Positions 7,807 to 15,646 of a stretch of 21,835 nucleotides of DNA are shown here, one piece after another (within the stretch, counting starts at the first letter, position 1; every line of letters begins with the position of its first letter). The stretch comes from an uncultured Pelosinus sp. (lineage in GTDB: Bacteria > Bacillota > Negativicutes > UMGS1260). The translations under genes were made by a program, and so were the position numbers. The stretch lies in contig URQW01000047.1 in assembly GCA_900550105.1 (NCBI GenBank), positions 1 through 21,835 of the forward strand. The letters are read 5' to 3'. Under the pieces are notes generated by a model that had not been told where the DNA came from, searched no databases, and saw only the letters and a list, made by a program, of their open reading frames with translations.

Positions 7807-8843
7807 TGCCCAACCGCCCTTGCCGCCGCTTTCGCGCTCCGGCTAAAAGCGGCTAATTCCTCGAGCTTGGTGAAAGCGGCGCCGCTATCAATGCTGTAAG
7901 CCGCCAAGACCAAGCCTTCTTTAACTGTTTCAGCCTTGCCAGCTACGACAAAGCCAGCGGCACTATTTAAGAGAACGATATCTCGGTGAGGTCCTGCTTC
8001 GCCTTGTAAAACGCGTCGTACAATCTGGGCATTGTCTTTCGCAGTGCCGCCTTTATAACTTTCAAGACCTTGACCATAAAAACCGTACTCCTCGGGATGC
8101 AATGTGTAGGAGATAACTTGCCCTGCCTTCACTTCAGCAATACAGGTAGGAGCCGACGTCGATATTTCATCCATACCATCAAAACTATGCACAACCATAG
8201 CCTGCTTCGTCCCTAAATCTAGCAGAGCTTGCGCCACTTTCTCTGTCAGTTTTTTATCGTAAACACCAATCATTTGACGCTCTACTTTAGCTGGATTCGT
8301 TAAGGGTCCGAGCAAATTGAAAACCGTTCGAAAACCGAGCTCTCGCCGGGGACCAGCCGCATATTTCATTGCTTTATGAAAAACGGGAGCATAAAGGAAC
8401 CCAATCTGGAGCGAATGAATCGCTTCTTCGGTCCGCTTTGGCGCCATATCTACAGCAATGCCTAATTCCGTAAGCACATCTGCGCTGCCGCAGGAGCTCG
8501 AAATACCGCGATTTCCATGCTTTGCAACAGGTACGCCGCCGCCAGCTAGCACAAAAGCCGCGGTTGTAGAAACATTAAAAGTTCCTGTGCCGTCACCGCC
8601 AGTACCGCAGGTATCAATCATATCCGGTAAGGTACATTGAATCCCTTCAGCCTGTCGACGCATCCCGGCGGCAAATCCAGCTATTTCTTCACTTGTCTCT
8701 TCTTTTAGCCGCAGCGCTGTTAAAAATGCGCCAATTTGAGCCTCAGTGGCCTGTCCTGACATAATCACAGTCATGGCTTCATCAGCCTCTGCTTTTGATA
8801 AGTTCCGTCCAGAAACAACTTGCAGTAAGAATTTTTTTAGCAT
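7803..8843 (-). CDS. trpD: Anthranilate phosphoribosyltransferase
   Basis: Transfers phosphoribose from PRPP to anthranilate. The 346-residue protein shows the PRPP/anthranilate motif CGTGGDGTGTFNVS at residues 79-92, KHGNRGISSSCGSADVL, the GFRTVFNLLGPLTNPA stretch and a DEIS motif. It is the first gene of the operon, preceded by AGGAGAGGA and directly by the terminator of the second tryptophan T-box. It is not fused to TrpG. It ends in a 4-nt ATGA overlap with trpF. Confidence 0.96.
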   Translation of the reverse strand: MLKKFLLQVVSGRNLSKAEADEAMTVIMSGQATEAQIGAFLTALRLKEETSEEIAGFAAGMRRQAEGIQCTLPDMIDTCGTGGDGTGTFNVSTTAAFVLAGGGVPVAKHGNRGISSSCGSADVLTELGIAVDMAPKRTEEAIHSLQIGFLYAPVFHKAMKYAAGPRRELGFRTVFNLLGPLTNPAKVERQMIGVYDKKLTEKVAQALLDLGTKQAMVVHSFDGMDEISTSAPTCIAEVKAGQVISYTLHPEEYGFYGQGLESYKGGTAKDNAQIVRRVLQGEAGPHRDIVLLNSAAGFVVAGKAETVKEGLVLAAYSIDSGAAFTKLEELAAFSRSAKAAARAVGQ

Positions 8844-8867
8844 TGCTATCCTCTCCTTTTCCCAAAT

Positions 8868-9150
8868 AAAAAAACCACTTCACCCGCTAAAGGGGCGAAA
8901 TGGTTCGCTGTACCACCCTAATTCAGAAAACCTGCGAAGGTTTTCCCTCTTTCGAGTACGGGATTCCTCGTCCGATACTCTAGCCTGATAACGGCGGCAT
9001 CCGTCTCTGCCTACTTGCCTAAAACGTTCGGAGAGCACTCACAGGTCCATTCAATATGCTCGTAAGGTTGGTCATCGCACCTCCGGTCTCCCGGTCACCA
9101 ACTCGCTGCGCTTTCGTTTACATATTTACTCATCCTGATCACAGTTTTTC
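8868..9150 (-). ncRNA. T-box leader, tryptophan-specific, promoter-distal copy
   Basis: This is the second of two tandem T-boxes before trpD. On the minus strand it shows a stem I with a specifier loop reading CTGAA-like sequence followed by TGG (Trp codon, 9049-9047) and ACC; the T-box element AGGGTGGTACAGCG at 8920-8907; and a terminator hairpin at about 8905-8874 (aaccatttcgccc/gggtgaagtggtt arms) followed by seven Ts. No promoter is seen between it and the first copy, so both act in series on one transcript. It is nearly identical to the copy about 298 nt upstream. Confidence 0.93.
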
Positions 9151-9447
9151 TGCTTTTTAAATATAAAAAAACCACTTCACCCGCTAAAGGGGCGAAATGG
9201 TTCGCTGTACCACCCTAATTTAGAAAGCCTGAAAAAGCTTTCCCTCTTTTCAAGTACGGGATTCCTCATCCGATACTCTAGCCTGATAACGGCGGCGTCC
9301 GTCTCTGCCTACTTGCCTAAAACGTTCGGAGAGCACTCACAGGTCCATTCAGTATGCTCGTAAGGTTGGTCATCGCACCTCCGGTCTCCCGGTCACCAAC
9401 TCGCTGCACTTTTGTTTACATACTTACTCGTCCTGATCACAGTTTTG
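8868..9447 (-). repeat. Tandem direct duplication of about 298 nt (T-box pair)
   Basis: The blocks 8868-9150 and 9165-9447 align almost base for base with an offset of 297-298 nt. Specifier, T-box element and terminator are all conserved. Differences are scattered, mostly in loops and in the stretch before the T-box element (for example CTGCGAAGGTTTTCC versus CTGAAAAAGCTTTCC on the plus strand). This indicates a fairly recent tandem duplication with both copies kept functional. Confidence 0.9.
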
Positions 9448-9462
9448 CGTTGTTTTGTAATT
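9165..9462 (-). ncRNA. T-box leader, tryptophan-specific, promoter-proximal copy
   Basis: First T-box of the trp transcript. On the minus strand the start lies near 9462, followed by stem I and a specifier loop TACTGAA-TGG-ACC with the tryptophan codon at 9347-9345. The T-box element AGGGTGGTACAGCG lies at about 9216-9203, and the terminator hairpin at about 9202-9171 ends in a T-run at 9171-9165. Each of the two T-boxes has its own terminator, so uncharged tRNA-Trp must bind both for full read-through into trpD. Confidence 0.93.
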
Positions 9463-9468
9463 GTGTTT

Positions 9469-9497
9469 AGTTTAACGTGATATCATTTGTTTGTCAA
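9469..9497 (-). promoter_or_regulatory. Promoter of the trp operon
   Basis: On the minus strand a perfect -35 TTGACA (9497-9492) is followed after 17 nt by TAAACT (9474-9469). The predicted start near 9462 lies just ahead of the first T-box. This is the only good promoter seen for the trp genes. Confidence 0.82.
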
Positions 9498-9577
9498 CAC
9501 TTTTATTTTTATTTATTTTTATTCAATTTTACGCATTAAAATACACGAATTGTAATTGGGGACCGTACTAGGACGGT

Positions 9578-10267
9578 TCAAGAAAATAATCGGGCTAGGA
9601 AAAAAGCAGCACTAGCAGCAGCACCGCCGATTAAAGTCGTCTGCAGCGCGCTACGCCACGGTTGTTCCCCAATAAAATAACCTTTGCCATAACCGAATAA
9701 AAAGAGTGCAGCTAAAGTAACGAATACAGAAAACCCTAACGCATGAGAAGTACCGTCTACCAACATATAGGGCAAAAGCGGCACAATCCCGCCGGCTGCA
9801 TAAGCACCGGCAATCGTTACAGCGCTATAAAAAGCGCGCTTGCGATCCGGCTCTTCCAGACCCAGCTCAAATTTCATCATAAAATCAACCATCGCTTGCG
9901 GATCTCGTTTTAAAGCGGTTACAACACTGGCACATTCAGCCGGAGCTATGCCGTAAGAAGCGAAAATATCAATAATTTCTTGCTCCTCATCAGCCAAACG
10001 ATATTTCGTTTCCATTTCTTCGCGCAATCGTTCTTTTTCATAGTGCTCCGCCTCGCTACGTGCTGCTAAGAAACCGCCAAGCCCCATAGATATAGCACCT
10101 GCGGCAATTTCAGCAAGACCAGCCGTTACCACGATTCCATTAGAATCAATAGCGCCTGATAAACCAGCTGCCAAGGCAAAGGGAACAGTCAAGCCGTCAG
10201 ACATGCCAATTACAATATCTCGAATCGTATCGGAAGCCGTAAAATGATGTTCTTTATGGGCATCCAT
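9578..10267 (-). CDS. VIT1/CCC1-family divalent metal (Fe/Mn) transporter
   Basis: Integral membrane protein of 229 residues with the family layout. TM1-2 lie near residues 15-70 (IRDIVIGMSDGLTVPFA, AGAISMGLGGFLAARSE). A Glu-rich cytosolic helical section follows at 70-140 (EAEHYEKERLREE, ADEEQEIIDIF), which in plant VIT1 binds metal. Three further TMs fill the C-terminal half (GGIVPLLPYML, and the SDG/GG motifs typical of the family). Such proteins move Fe2+ or Mn2+ out of the cytosol; the exact metal cannot be read here. GAGGAG precedes the ATG by 8 nt. Only 57 nt separate it from the upstream radical SAM gene, and that gap is filled by a hairpin, so it is probably transcribed by read-through. 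Confidence 0.88.
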   Translation of the reverse strand: MDAHKEHHFTASDTIRDIVIGMSDGLTVPFALAAGLSGAIDSNGIVVTAGLAEIAAGAISMGLGGFLAARSEAEHYEKERLREEMETKYRLADEEQEIIDIFASYGIAPAECASVVTALKRDPQAMVDFMMKFELGLEEPDRKRAFYSAVTIAGAYAAGGIVPLLPYMLVDGTSHALGFSVFVTLAALFLFGYGKGYFIGEQPWRSALQTTLIGGAAASAAFFLARLFS

Positions 10268-10289
10268 CGATAGCTCTCCTCTCTATATG

Positions 10290-10318
10290 AAAAGACCGCG
10301 CTAAAATCAGCGCGGTCC
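10290..10318 (-). terminator. Hairpin between radical SAM gene and VIT gene
   Basis: A perfect 9-bp GC-rich stem, GACCGCGCT (10294-10302) with AGCGCGGTC (10309-10317), and a 6-nt loop. On the minus strand it is followed by only TTTT, then C. It could be a partial intrinsic terminator that lowers expression of the transporter, or an RNA-processing or stability hairpin. There is no room for a promoter between it and the transporter start. Confidence 0.65.
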
Positions 10319-10324
10319 TTCCTA

Positions 10325-11491
10325 TCATAAAATTCCGATTTCCTCATCCGTCAAATAGCAAGCCGGATCGGACTCCCAGAAGTCGCCAGTCACAGCTTCC
10401 GCTCTCGCCCGAAAATTGCCGTTACACACAGAAAGCCACTTACACTGACCGCAACGTCCTTTCAAAAGTGGTTTTCGATCTTTCAGACCCGCTAAAATTG
10501 GTTGCGATACATCGGTCCAAATATCGCCAAAAGCACGGTCACGCACATTGCCAAAAGTGTGATTTTGCGTAAACTGATCCGAATGAACATTGCCTAGGGG
10601 ATCGACATTGGCAAAAGCGATCCCGGAACGATTGCCACCGTTTCGCTGCATAAGTTCCCATACTTTTGCCGCTCTTACTGGATCACTGTTTTGGAGTTTT
10701 AAGTATAAATATACAATATCAGCGTGATTGTCCACTGTGAGAATTTCGCAGCGGTCTCCCAATTCTATCGTTTTCGCCATGATCAAATCCATAGCTGCAC
10801 GCGCTTCTTCTTTCGTAATATCGTGCTGCATCATACTGGAGCCTCGCCCCGAATAGACTAAATGATAGAAACAAACACGAGGAATCTGCTCCGTTTCAAT
10901 GAGTTTAAAAATATTTTCTAGGTCCTGGTAATTATAGCGATTAATTGTAAATCGTAACCCTACTTTTTGACCAGCAGTCATACAGTGGCGAATTCCAGTC
11001 AGTGCTGCTGTAAAAGCGCCGTCTTTGCCGCGAAAACTATCATTAGCCTCGCCTAAACCATCAAGGCTAATTCCCACATAGCCTACGCCAAGGCTTTTGA
11101 TTTTTTGCGCCATAGCAGCGTCAATCAATGTTCCATTCGTTGAGAAGGTGACTCGAATATTATGACTTGTCGCCCGTTCTACTAAAGTAAAGACATCAGG
11201 ACGAATGAGAGGCTCGCCACCTGATAATAACAGTACAGGAACCTTAAAAGCCGCACAGTCATCGATAAATTTTAAGGCCTCAGCTGTACTCAGCTCCCCT
11301 TCATACTGTTTTGCCGCTGAATCGGAATAACAGTGACGACATTTCAAATTGCAGGTACGAGTAATATTCCAGGCAATTACTGGCCCCATGCCAGCAGCTG
11401 CACCATGACGCTGGCCATGAGAGCTTTTGGCATAGCGCAGAGTATCGCCGTAATTTTGCGTATCACAGAGTAAAGTACTAACACCGATCAT
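10325..11491 (-). CDS. Radical SAM/SPASM enzyme, AhbC/NirJ1-like (heme pathway)
   Basis: The 388-residue protein opens MIGVSTLLCDT..DTLRYAK, the characteristic start of AhbC (12,18-didecarboxysiroheme deacetylase) and the related NirJ1 proteins. The radical SAM cluster motif is CNLKCRHC (Cys47, Cys51, Cys54), followed by LLLSGGEPL and STNGT. The C-terminal SPASM region (Cys347, Cys350, Cys356, Cys378; CGQCKWLSVCNGNFRARAE) would hold an auxiliary Fe-S cluster. In the siroheme-dependent route, AhbC removes acetate side chains to give Fe-coproporphyrin. No other ahb gene is in the window, so the exact substrate rests on resemblance only. It has its own promoter (extended -10 at 11566-11571) and is followed by a hairpin and an iron-type transporter. 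Confidence 0.85.
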   Translation of the reverse strand: MIGVSTLLCDTQNYGDTLRYAKSSHGQRHGAAAGMGPVIAWNITRTCNLKCRHCYSDSAAKQYEGELSTAEALKFIDDCAAFKVPVLLLSGGEPLIRPDVFTLVERATSHNIRVTFSTNGTLIDAAMAQKIKSLGVGYVGISLDGLGEANDSFRGKDGAFTAALTGIRHCMTAGQKVGLRFTINRYNYQDLENIFKLIETEQIPRVCFYHLVYSGRGSSMMQHDITKEEARAAMDLIMAKTIELGDRCEILTVDNHADIVYLYLKLQNSDPVRAAKVWELMQRNGGNRSGIAFANVDPLGNVHSDQFTQNHTFGNVRDRAFGDIWTDVSQPILAGLKDRKPLLKGRCGQCKWLSVCNGNFRARAEAVTGDFWESDPACYLTDEEIGIL

Positions 11492-11563
11492 CGTCTCACT
11501 TCTTTCCTTAATTTAATTGTGTTCATTTGGTGAAACTATTTTTAATCCCTACCATATCTGTGA

Positions 11564-11582
11564 TCATTATACCAGATCATTA
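11564..11582 (-). promoter_or_regulatory. Extended -10 promoter with repeated AATGATC, radical SAM gene
   Basis: On the minus strand TGG-TATAAT (11574-11566) is a perfect -10 with the TGn extension; no good -35 is seen, which such promoters tolerate. The heptamer AATGATC occurs on each side, 13 nt apart, one copy overlapping the end of the -10. This looks like a place for a repressor, though it may be chance. The expected 5' UTR is about 65 nt. Confidence 0.55.
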
Positions 11583-11599
11583 CCTAATAATAAATATTG

Positions 11600-11899
11600 T
11601 TAGCGTTTCTTTTTCGGCACAGCCGTTAAGATAATCTGATTGTCCTTCACTGCCGTCTGGAGCTTAAAGTCTACAACGCCTTGTTTATAAAGCGTTACTT
11701 TCAATTCTAATAAAGCTTTTCCCACTGATTCTTTAAATTCGTCCGTAAAAAAACTTTGCCAGCCTTTATCTTCCACTTTAGCGGTTTTCTTTGCAACCGT
11801 TGTTTCCTGGCGTCCGTCGAGCATATTTTCAAAAGTTGCTTCTTCTTGCCAATTGGCAAACATTTCTCTATCGCTACGATTCTTTATAATTTTAGCCAT
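11600..11899 (-). CDS. Hypothetical small basic protein
   Basis: I do not recognise this 99-residue protein. It is soluble, with no signal peptide or membrane segment. The N-terminal half is polar and charged (MAKIIKNRSDREMFANWQEE) with a lysine-rich linker near 38-46. A predicted helical part follows around 48-70 (WQSFFTDEFKESVGKALLELK), then a beta-like end (FKLQTAVKDNQIILTAVP) closing with KKKR. It has no cysteine. A good promoter lies just upstream (11933-11961), which supports a real gene. The ribosome site is weak (GGAAAGCGGGCG). It is divergent from pyruvate carboxylase. Confidence 0.7.
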   Translation of the reverse strand: MAKIIKNRSDREMFANWQEEATFENMLDGRQETTVAKKTAKVEDKGWQSFFTDEFKESVGKALLELKVTLYKQGVVDFKLQTAVKDNQIILTAVPKKKR

Positions 11900-11932
11900 A
11901 TTAATCGCCCGCTTTCCTTCTAGTTACCTGTA

Positions 11933-11961
11933 ATTGTAGCGATTTGCCGCCATAAAGTCAA
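11933..11961 (-). promoter_or_regulatory. Sigma-A-like promoter of the 99-residue protein gene
   Basis: On the minus strand TTGACT (11961-11956) is followed after exactly 17 nt by TACAAT (11938-11933). The start would be near 11926, leaving a 5' UTR of about 27 nt. Confidence 0.72.
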
Positions 11962-11994
11962 TGAAAGCAGCGAGTTCAGTAGTTATACTGTATT

Positions 11995-12039
11995 TTGTAT
12001 ACACTAATCTTTGTACATTGTACAAGGATGCAGTATATT
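11995..12039 (+). promoter_or_regulatory. Promoter and operator of pyruvate carboxylase
   Basis: The -35 TTGTAC (12011-12016) and -10 TATATT (12034-12039) are 17 nt apart. The -35 is embedded in a perfect palindrome TTGTACATTGTACAA (12011-12025). A related sequence TTGTATACA lies 16 nt upstream (11995-12003). A factor bound at the palindrome would block RNA polymerase. It does not match the BirA consensus (TTGTAAACC with a long spacer), so another repressor, perhaps GntR-like, is more likely. The start near 12046 gives a leader of about 147 nt in which I see nothing clear. Confidence 0.7.
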
Positions 12040-12192
12040 TACTTTAGCCGCCTTGTATTCCCTTAAAAACTATGGTAATGTTACAGTTAGCTTTAAAACT
12101 ATTCTTATTTTATGAAAAATACTGTTTACTTTACAATTGCGCTCATCTTAGCGACAACTGCTAACAGGGAAATTTTTTTGGGGGGAATTTTC

Positions 12193-15100
12193 ATGAAAAA
12201 AATTAAAACCGTACTTGTTGCCAATCGCGGTGAAATTGCCATCCGTGTTTTCCGCGCCTGCAATGAATTGGGCATTCGAACTGTTGCCATTTACGCCAAA
12301 GAAGATATTTTATCGCTGCATCGTTATAAAGCCGATGAAGCTTATCAGGTAGGCGCCAATAAAAAACCAACAGAAGCCTATCTTGATTTAGAAGGAATTT
12401 TGAAAATTGCTAAAGAACATGGCGTTGACGCCATTCATCCCGGCTATGGCTTTTTATCTGAAAACAGTAACTTAGCCCGCCGTTGTAAAGAAGAAGGTTT
12501 TATTTTCATCGGACCGGAAGAAGAGCATCTTATTATGTTCGGCGATAAAATTAATGCCCGTAAACAGGCAATTGCCGCTGGTCTTCCCGTCATCCCTGGC
12601 AGCGACGGACCTGTAAGTAGTTTAGAAGAAGTAAAAGATTTTGCCGCAAAATACGGCTATCCTATTATTATTAAAGCCAATCTCGGCGGCGGCGGGCGCG
12701 GTATGCGTCTTGTTCGTAGCGCTGCTTCCCTTGAAGAATCTTATAATCGCGCTAAATCAGAAGCGCTAACTTCGTTCGGCAGCGATGAAGTTTACGTAGA
12801 AAAACTGTTAGAAAAGCCAAAACATATTGAAGTACAAGTCCTTGGCGACCATGCCGGCAATCTTGTTCACCTCTTTGAACGAGACTGTTCCGTACAGCGC
12901 CGTCATCAAAAAGTCGTTGAAATTGCCCCTGCTTTATCTTTACCGAATGAACTCCGTCATGAAATTTGCAACGCGGCTGTCAAACTCATGAAAAATGTCG
13001 GCTACGTTAGCGCCGGTACCGTAGAATTTCTCGTAACACCCGACCATAAGTTTTACTTCATTGAAGTAAACCCTCGGGTTCAAGTAGAACATACTATTAC
13101 CGAGCAAGTAACTGGCATTGACATTGTTCAATCCCAACTGCTTATTGCTGACGGTCATACACTCCATGATGAAATCACTGGCATTCCCCAGCAAGAAGAA
13201 ATCCGCTGTCATGGCCATGCCATCCAGTGTCGTATTACAACCGAAGATCCTGCTAACAACTTCATGCCTGATACAGGAAAACTAACAGCATACCGCAGCG
13301 GCGGCGGTTTTGGCATTCGTCTCGATGCAGCTAATGCTTTTCAAGGCGCCGTCATTACCCCCTATTATGATTCCTTGCTTGTCAAATTATCCACTTGGGG
13401 TCTTACCCATCGTAGTGCAATTTCCAAAATGCTGCGCGGGCTTGGCGAATTTAGAATTCGCGGTATAAAAACAAATATCGCATTCTTATATAATGTAGTA
13501 AACCACGAAAAATTTCTTCATGGCACTTACGATACTTCTTTTATTGATACATCACCGGAACTTTTTGTCTTCCCTACACCGCAGGATCGCGGTACTAAAA
13601 TTTTGACTTACATCGGTGATATTACGGTAAATGGCTATCCTGGTATGGCCAATCGCGAAAAACCCGCTTTCTTAACGCCACGCTATCCATCCGTACAATA
13701 CGAAAAAAATCTAAGCGGTACTAAACAAATTCTCGATAAAGAAGGTCCGGCGGGACTTAGCCGCTGGATCAAAGAACAGCCTCGCGTTCTGTTGACAGAT
13801 ACAACCATGCGTGACGGTCACCAATCGCTCTTAGCTACCCGTGTCCGCACCTATGATATGGCTAAAATCATGGAACCAACCTCACAGGTTATGCAAAACT
13901 TCTTTTCTCTCGAAATGTGGGGCGGCGCCACCTTTGATGTAGCGCTTCGCTTTTTAAAAGAAGATCCCTGGGAAAGACTTCAGTTGCTACGGCAAAAATG
14001 TCCTAACATTCTCTTCCAGATGCTGCTCAGAGCATCTAATGCGGTAGGTTACAAGAATTATCCTGATAATGTAGTACGGCGTTTCGTAAAAAAATCCGCC
14101 GATGCTGGTATGGATGTTTTCCGAATCTTTGACAGTCTCAACTGGCTCAAAGGAATGCAAGTAGCTATTGATGCCGTAGGTGAATCAGGTAAAGTGGCGG
14201 AAGCCGCCCTCTGCTACACTGGTGATATTCTTGATCCAGCACGTCCGAAATACAATCTTGAGTACTATGTGACCATGGCTAAGGAGCTGGAAAAGGCTGG
14301 CGCTCACATCTTAGGTATCAAAGATATGGCTGGCCTCTTAAAACCGGAAGCGGCCTACGTCCTTGTTTCCGCCCTAAAAGAAGCTGTCGATATTCCAATC
14401 CACTTACATACTCATGATACGAGCGGTAATGGTATTTATACGCTAGCACGCGCCATTGACGCTGGCGTTGATATTGTTGACACGTCACTTGCCGCCATGT
14501 CAGGCATGACTTCCCAGCCAAGCGCCAATAGCCTCTATTATGCGCTTTCCGGTCATAGTCGTCAGCCTGATGTCAATATTACCGGTCTCAATGACTTATC
14601 ACACTATTGGGAAGATGTGCGGCACTATTATCGTAACTTTGAAGCTGCCATGAAGTTTCCTAATGCCGAAATTTACGAACACGAAATGCCTGGCGGCCAA
14701 TACAGCAATCTTCGTCAGCAAGCTCAAGCTGTAGGCTTGGCCGAACGGTGGGAAGAAGTAAAAACCATGTACCGTCAGGTAAATCTAATGTTCGGTGATA
14801 TCATTAAAGTAACACCTTCTTCCAAAGTGGTCGGCGACATGGCCTTGTATATGGTGCAAAATGAATTAACGGAAGACGATATTTATGAACAAGGTGAAAG
14901 CCTCGACTTCCCTGATTCTGTCGTTGAATTTTTTGAAGGTCAGATTGGTCAACCTTACCAAGGCTTCCCGAAAGAACTGCAGCGTATTATTCTCCGAGGC
15001 CGCAAACCTTTAACAGAACGCCCCGGCGAACTGCTTGGACCGGTTAATTTCGACAATTTGAAAGACATGCTTCACAATTCCTTGCATCGTCCCATTACTT

Positions 15101-15639
15101 GCGAAGATCTCATTTCTTATGCCTTATATCCCAAAGTATTCCTCGACTATCAGGAAGCTGTAAAAAAATATAGCGATATCTCTTTACTCAATACGCCAAC
15201 CTTCTTCTACGGCATGACGCCACGCGAAGAAATCCGCGTTGAAATTGAGCAAGGTAAAACCCTAGTAATCCGGCTCTTGTCAATTGGAGCGCCGCGACCT
15301 GACGGAACACGCGCTGTCAATTTCGAACTCAATGGTTCGACACGTCAAGTTATTTTGCAAGACCGCAGTATTGTGGCCTCAGCTATTACCAACCGTAAAG
15401 CTGACCGCGACAATCCGAATCACATTGCCGCTACTATGTCCGGTTCTGTTGTCAAATCGCTTGTCGAAGTAGGAACGCGCGTCAAAAAAGATCAACCGAT
15501 TATGGTTACAGAAGCTATGAAGATGGAAACGACGATTCAGGCTCCTTGTGATGGCTTTGTAAAAGAAATTGTTACAGGAAATGGCGCGTCTATCCAGACA
15601 GGCGACTTACTCATGATCCTCTCACCGAAACAAAAATAA
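12193..15639 (+). CDS. pyc: Pyruvate carboxylase
   Basis: Biotin enzyme making oxaloacetate from pyruvate, bicarbonate and ATP, for refilling the TCA intermediates or for gluconeogenesis. All parts are on one chain: biotin carboxylase (about 1-450, VLVANRGEIAIRVFRA, GGGGRGMRLV, EVNPRVQVEHT); carboxyltransferase barrel (about 530-800, DTTMRDGHQSLLATRV, KDMAGLLKP, HTHDTSGNG); the allosteric/PC-A region; and the biotin carboxyl carrier end with TEAMKMET, biotinylated at Lys1110. The frame opens at 12112, but that start lacks a ribosome site. The ATG at 12193 has a G-run 7 nt upstream, gives MKKIKTVLVANRG and the usual length (1148 residues). It is a single-gene unit with its own promoter and a palindromic operator. 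Confidence 0.97.
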   Translation: MKKIKTVLVANRGEIAIRVFRACNELGIRTVAIYAKEDILSLHRYKADEAYQVGANKKPTEAYLDLEGILKIAKEHGVDAIHPGYGFLSENSNLARRCKEEGFIFIGPEEEHLIMFGDKINARKQAIAAGLPVIPGSDGPVSSLEEVKDFAAKYGYPIIIKANLGGGGRGMRLVRSAASLEESYNRAKSEALTSFGSDEVYVEKLLEKPKHIEVQVLGDHAGNLVHLFERDCSVQRRHQKVVEIAPALSLPNELRHEICNAAVKLMKNVGYVSAGTVEFLVTPDHKFYFIEVNPRVQVEHTITEQVTGIDIVQSQLLIADGHTLHDEITGIPQQEEIRCHGHAIQCRITTEDPANNFMPDTGKLTAYRSGGGFGIRLDAANAFQGAVITPYYDSLLVKLSTWGLTHRSAISKMLRGLGEFRIRGIKTNIAFLYNVVNHEKFLHGTYDTSFIDTSPELFVFPTPQDRGTKILTYIGDITVNGYPGMANREKPAFLTPRYPSVQYEKNLSGTKQILDKEGPAGLSRWIKEQPRVLLTDTTMRDGHQSLLATRVRTYDMAKIMEPTSQVMQNFFSLEMWGGATFDVALRFLKEDPWERLQLLRQKCPNILFQMLLRASNAVGYKNYPDNVVRRFVKKSADAGMDVFRIFDSLNWLKGMQVAIDAVGESGKVAEAALCYTGDILDPARPKYNLEYYVTMAKELEKAGAHILGIKDMAGLLKPEAAYVLVSALKEAVDIPIHLHTHDTSGNGIYTLARAIDAGVDIVDTSLAAMSGMTSQPSANSLYYALSGHSRQPDVNITGLNDLSHYWEDVRHYYRNFEAAMKFPNAEIYEHEMPGGQYSNLRQQAQAVGLAERWEEVKTMYRQVNLMFGDIIKVTPSSKVVGDMALYMVQNELTEDDIYEQGESLDFPDSVVEFFEGQIGQPYQGFPKELQRIILRGRKPLTERPGELLGPVNFDNLKDMLHNSLHRPITCEDLISYALYPKVFLDYQEAVKKYSDISLLNTPTFFYGMTPREEIRVEIEQGKTLVIRLLSIGAPRPDGTRAVNFELNGSTRQVILQDRSIVASAITNRKADRDNPNHIAATMSGSVVKSLVEVGTRVKKDQPIMVTEAMKMETTIQAPCDGFVKEIVTGNGASIQTGDLLMILSPKQK

Positions 15640-15646
15640 ATCAAAT

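Noticed and set aside
9560..9577. Hairpin ACCGT/ACGGT right after the VIT-type gene
   Set aside because: Only 5 bp with a large loop, followed by Cs and no T-run on the minus strand. It is too weak to call a terminator.
12112..12192. 27-residue N-terminal extension of pyruvate carboxylase, hydrophobic at its start
   Set aside because: No ribosome site precedes 12112, while the ATG at 12193 has one and gives the family's normal N-terminus. It could look like a signal peptide, but the enzyme is cytosolic.
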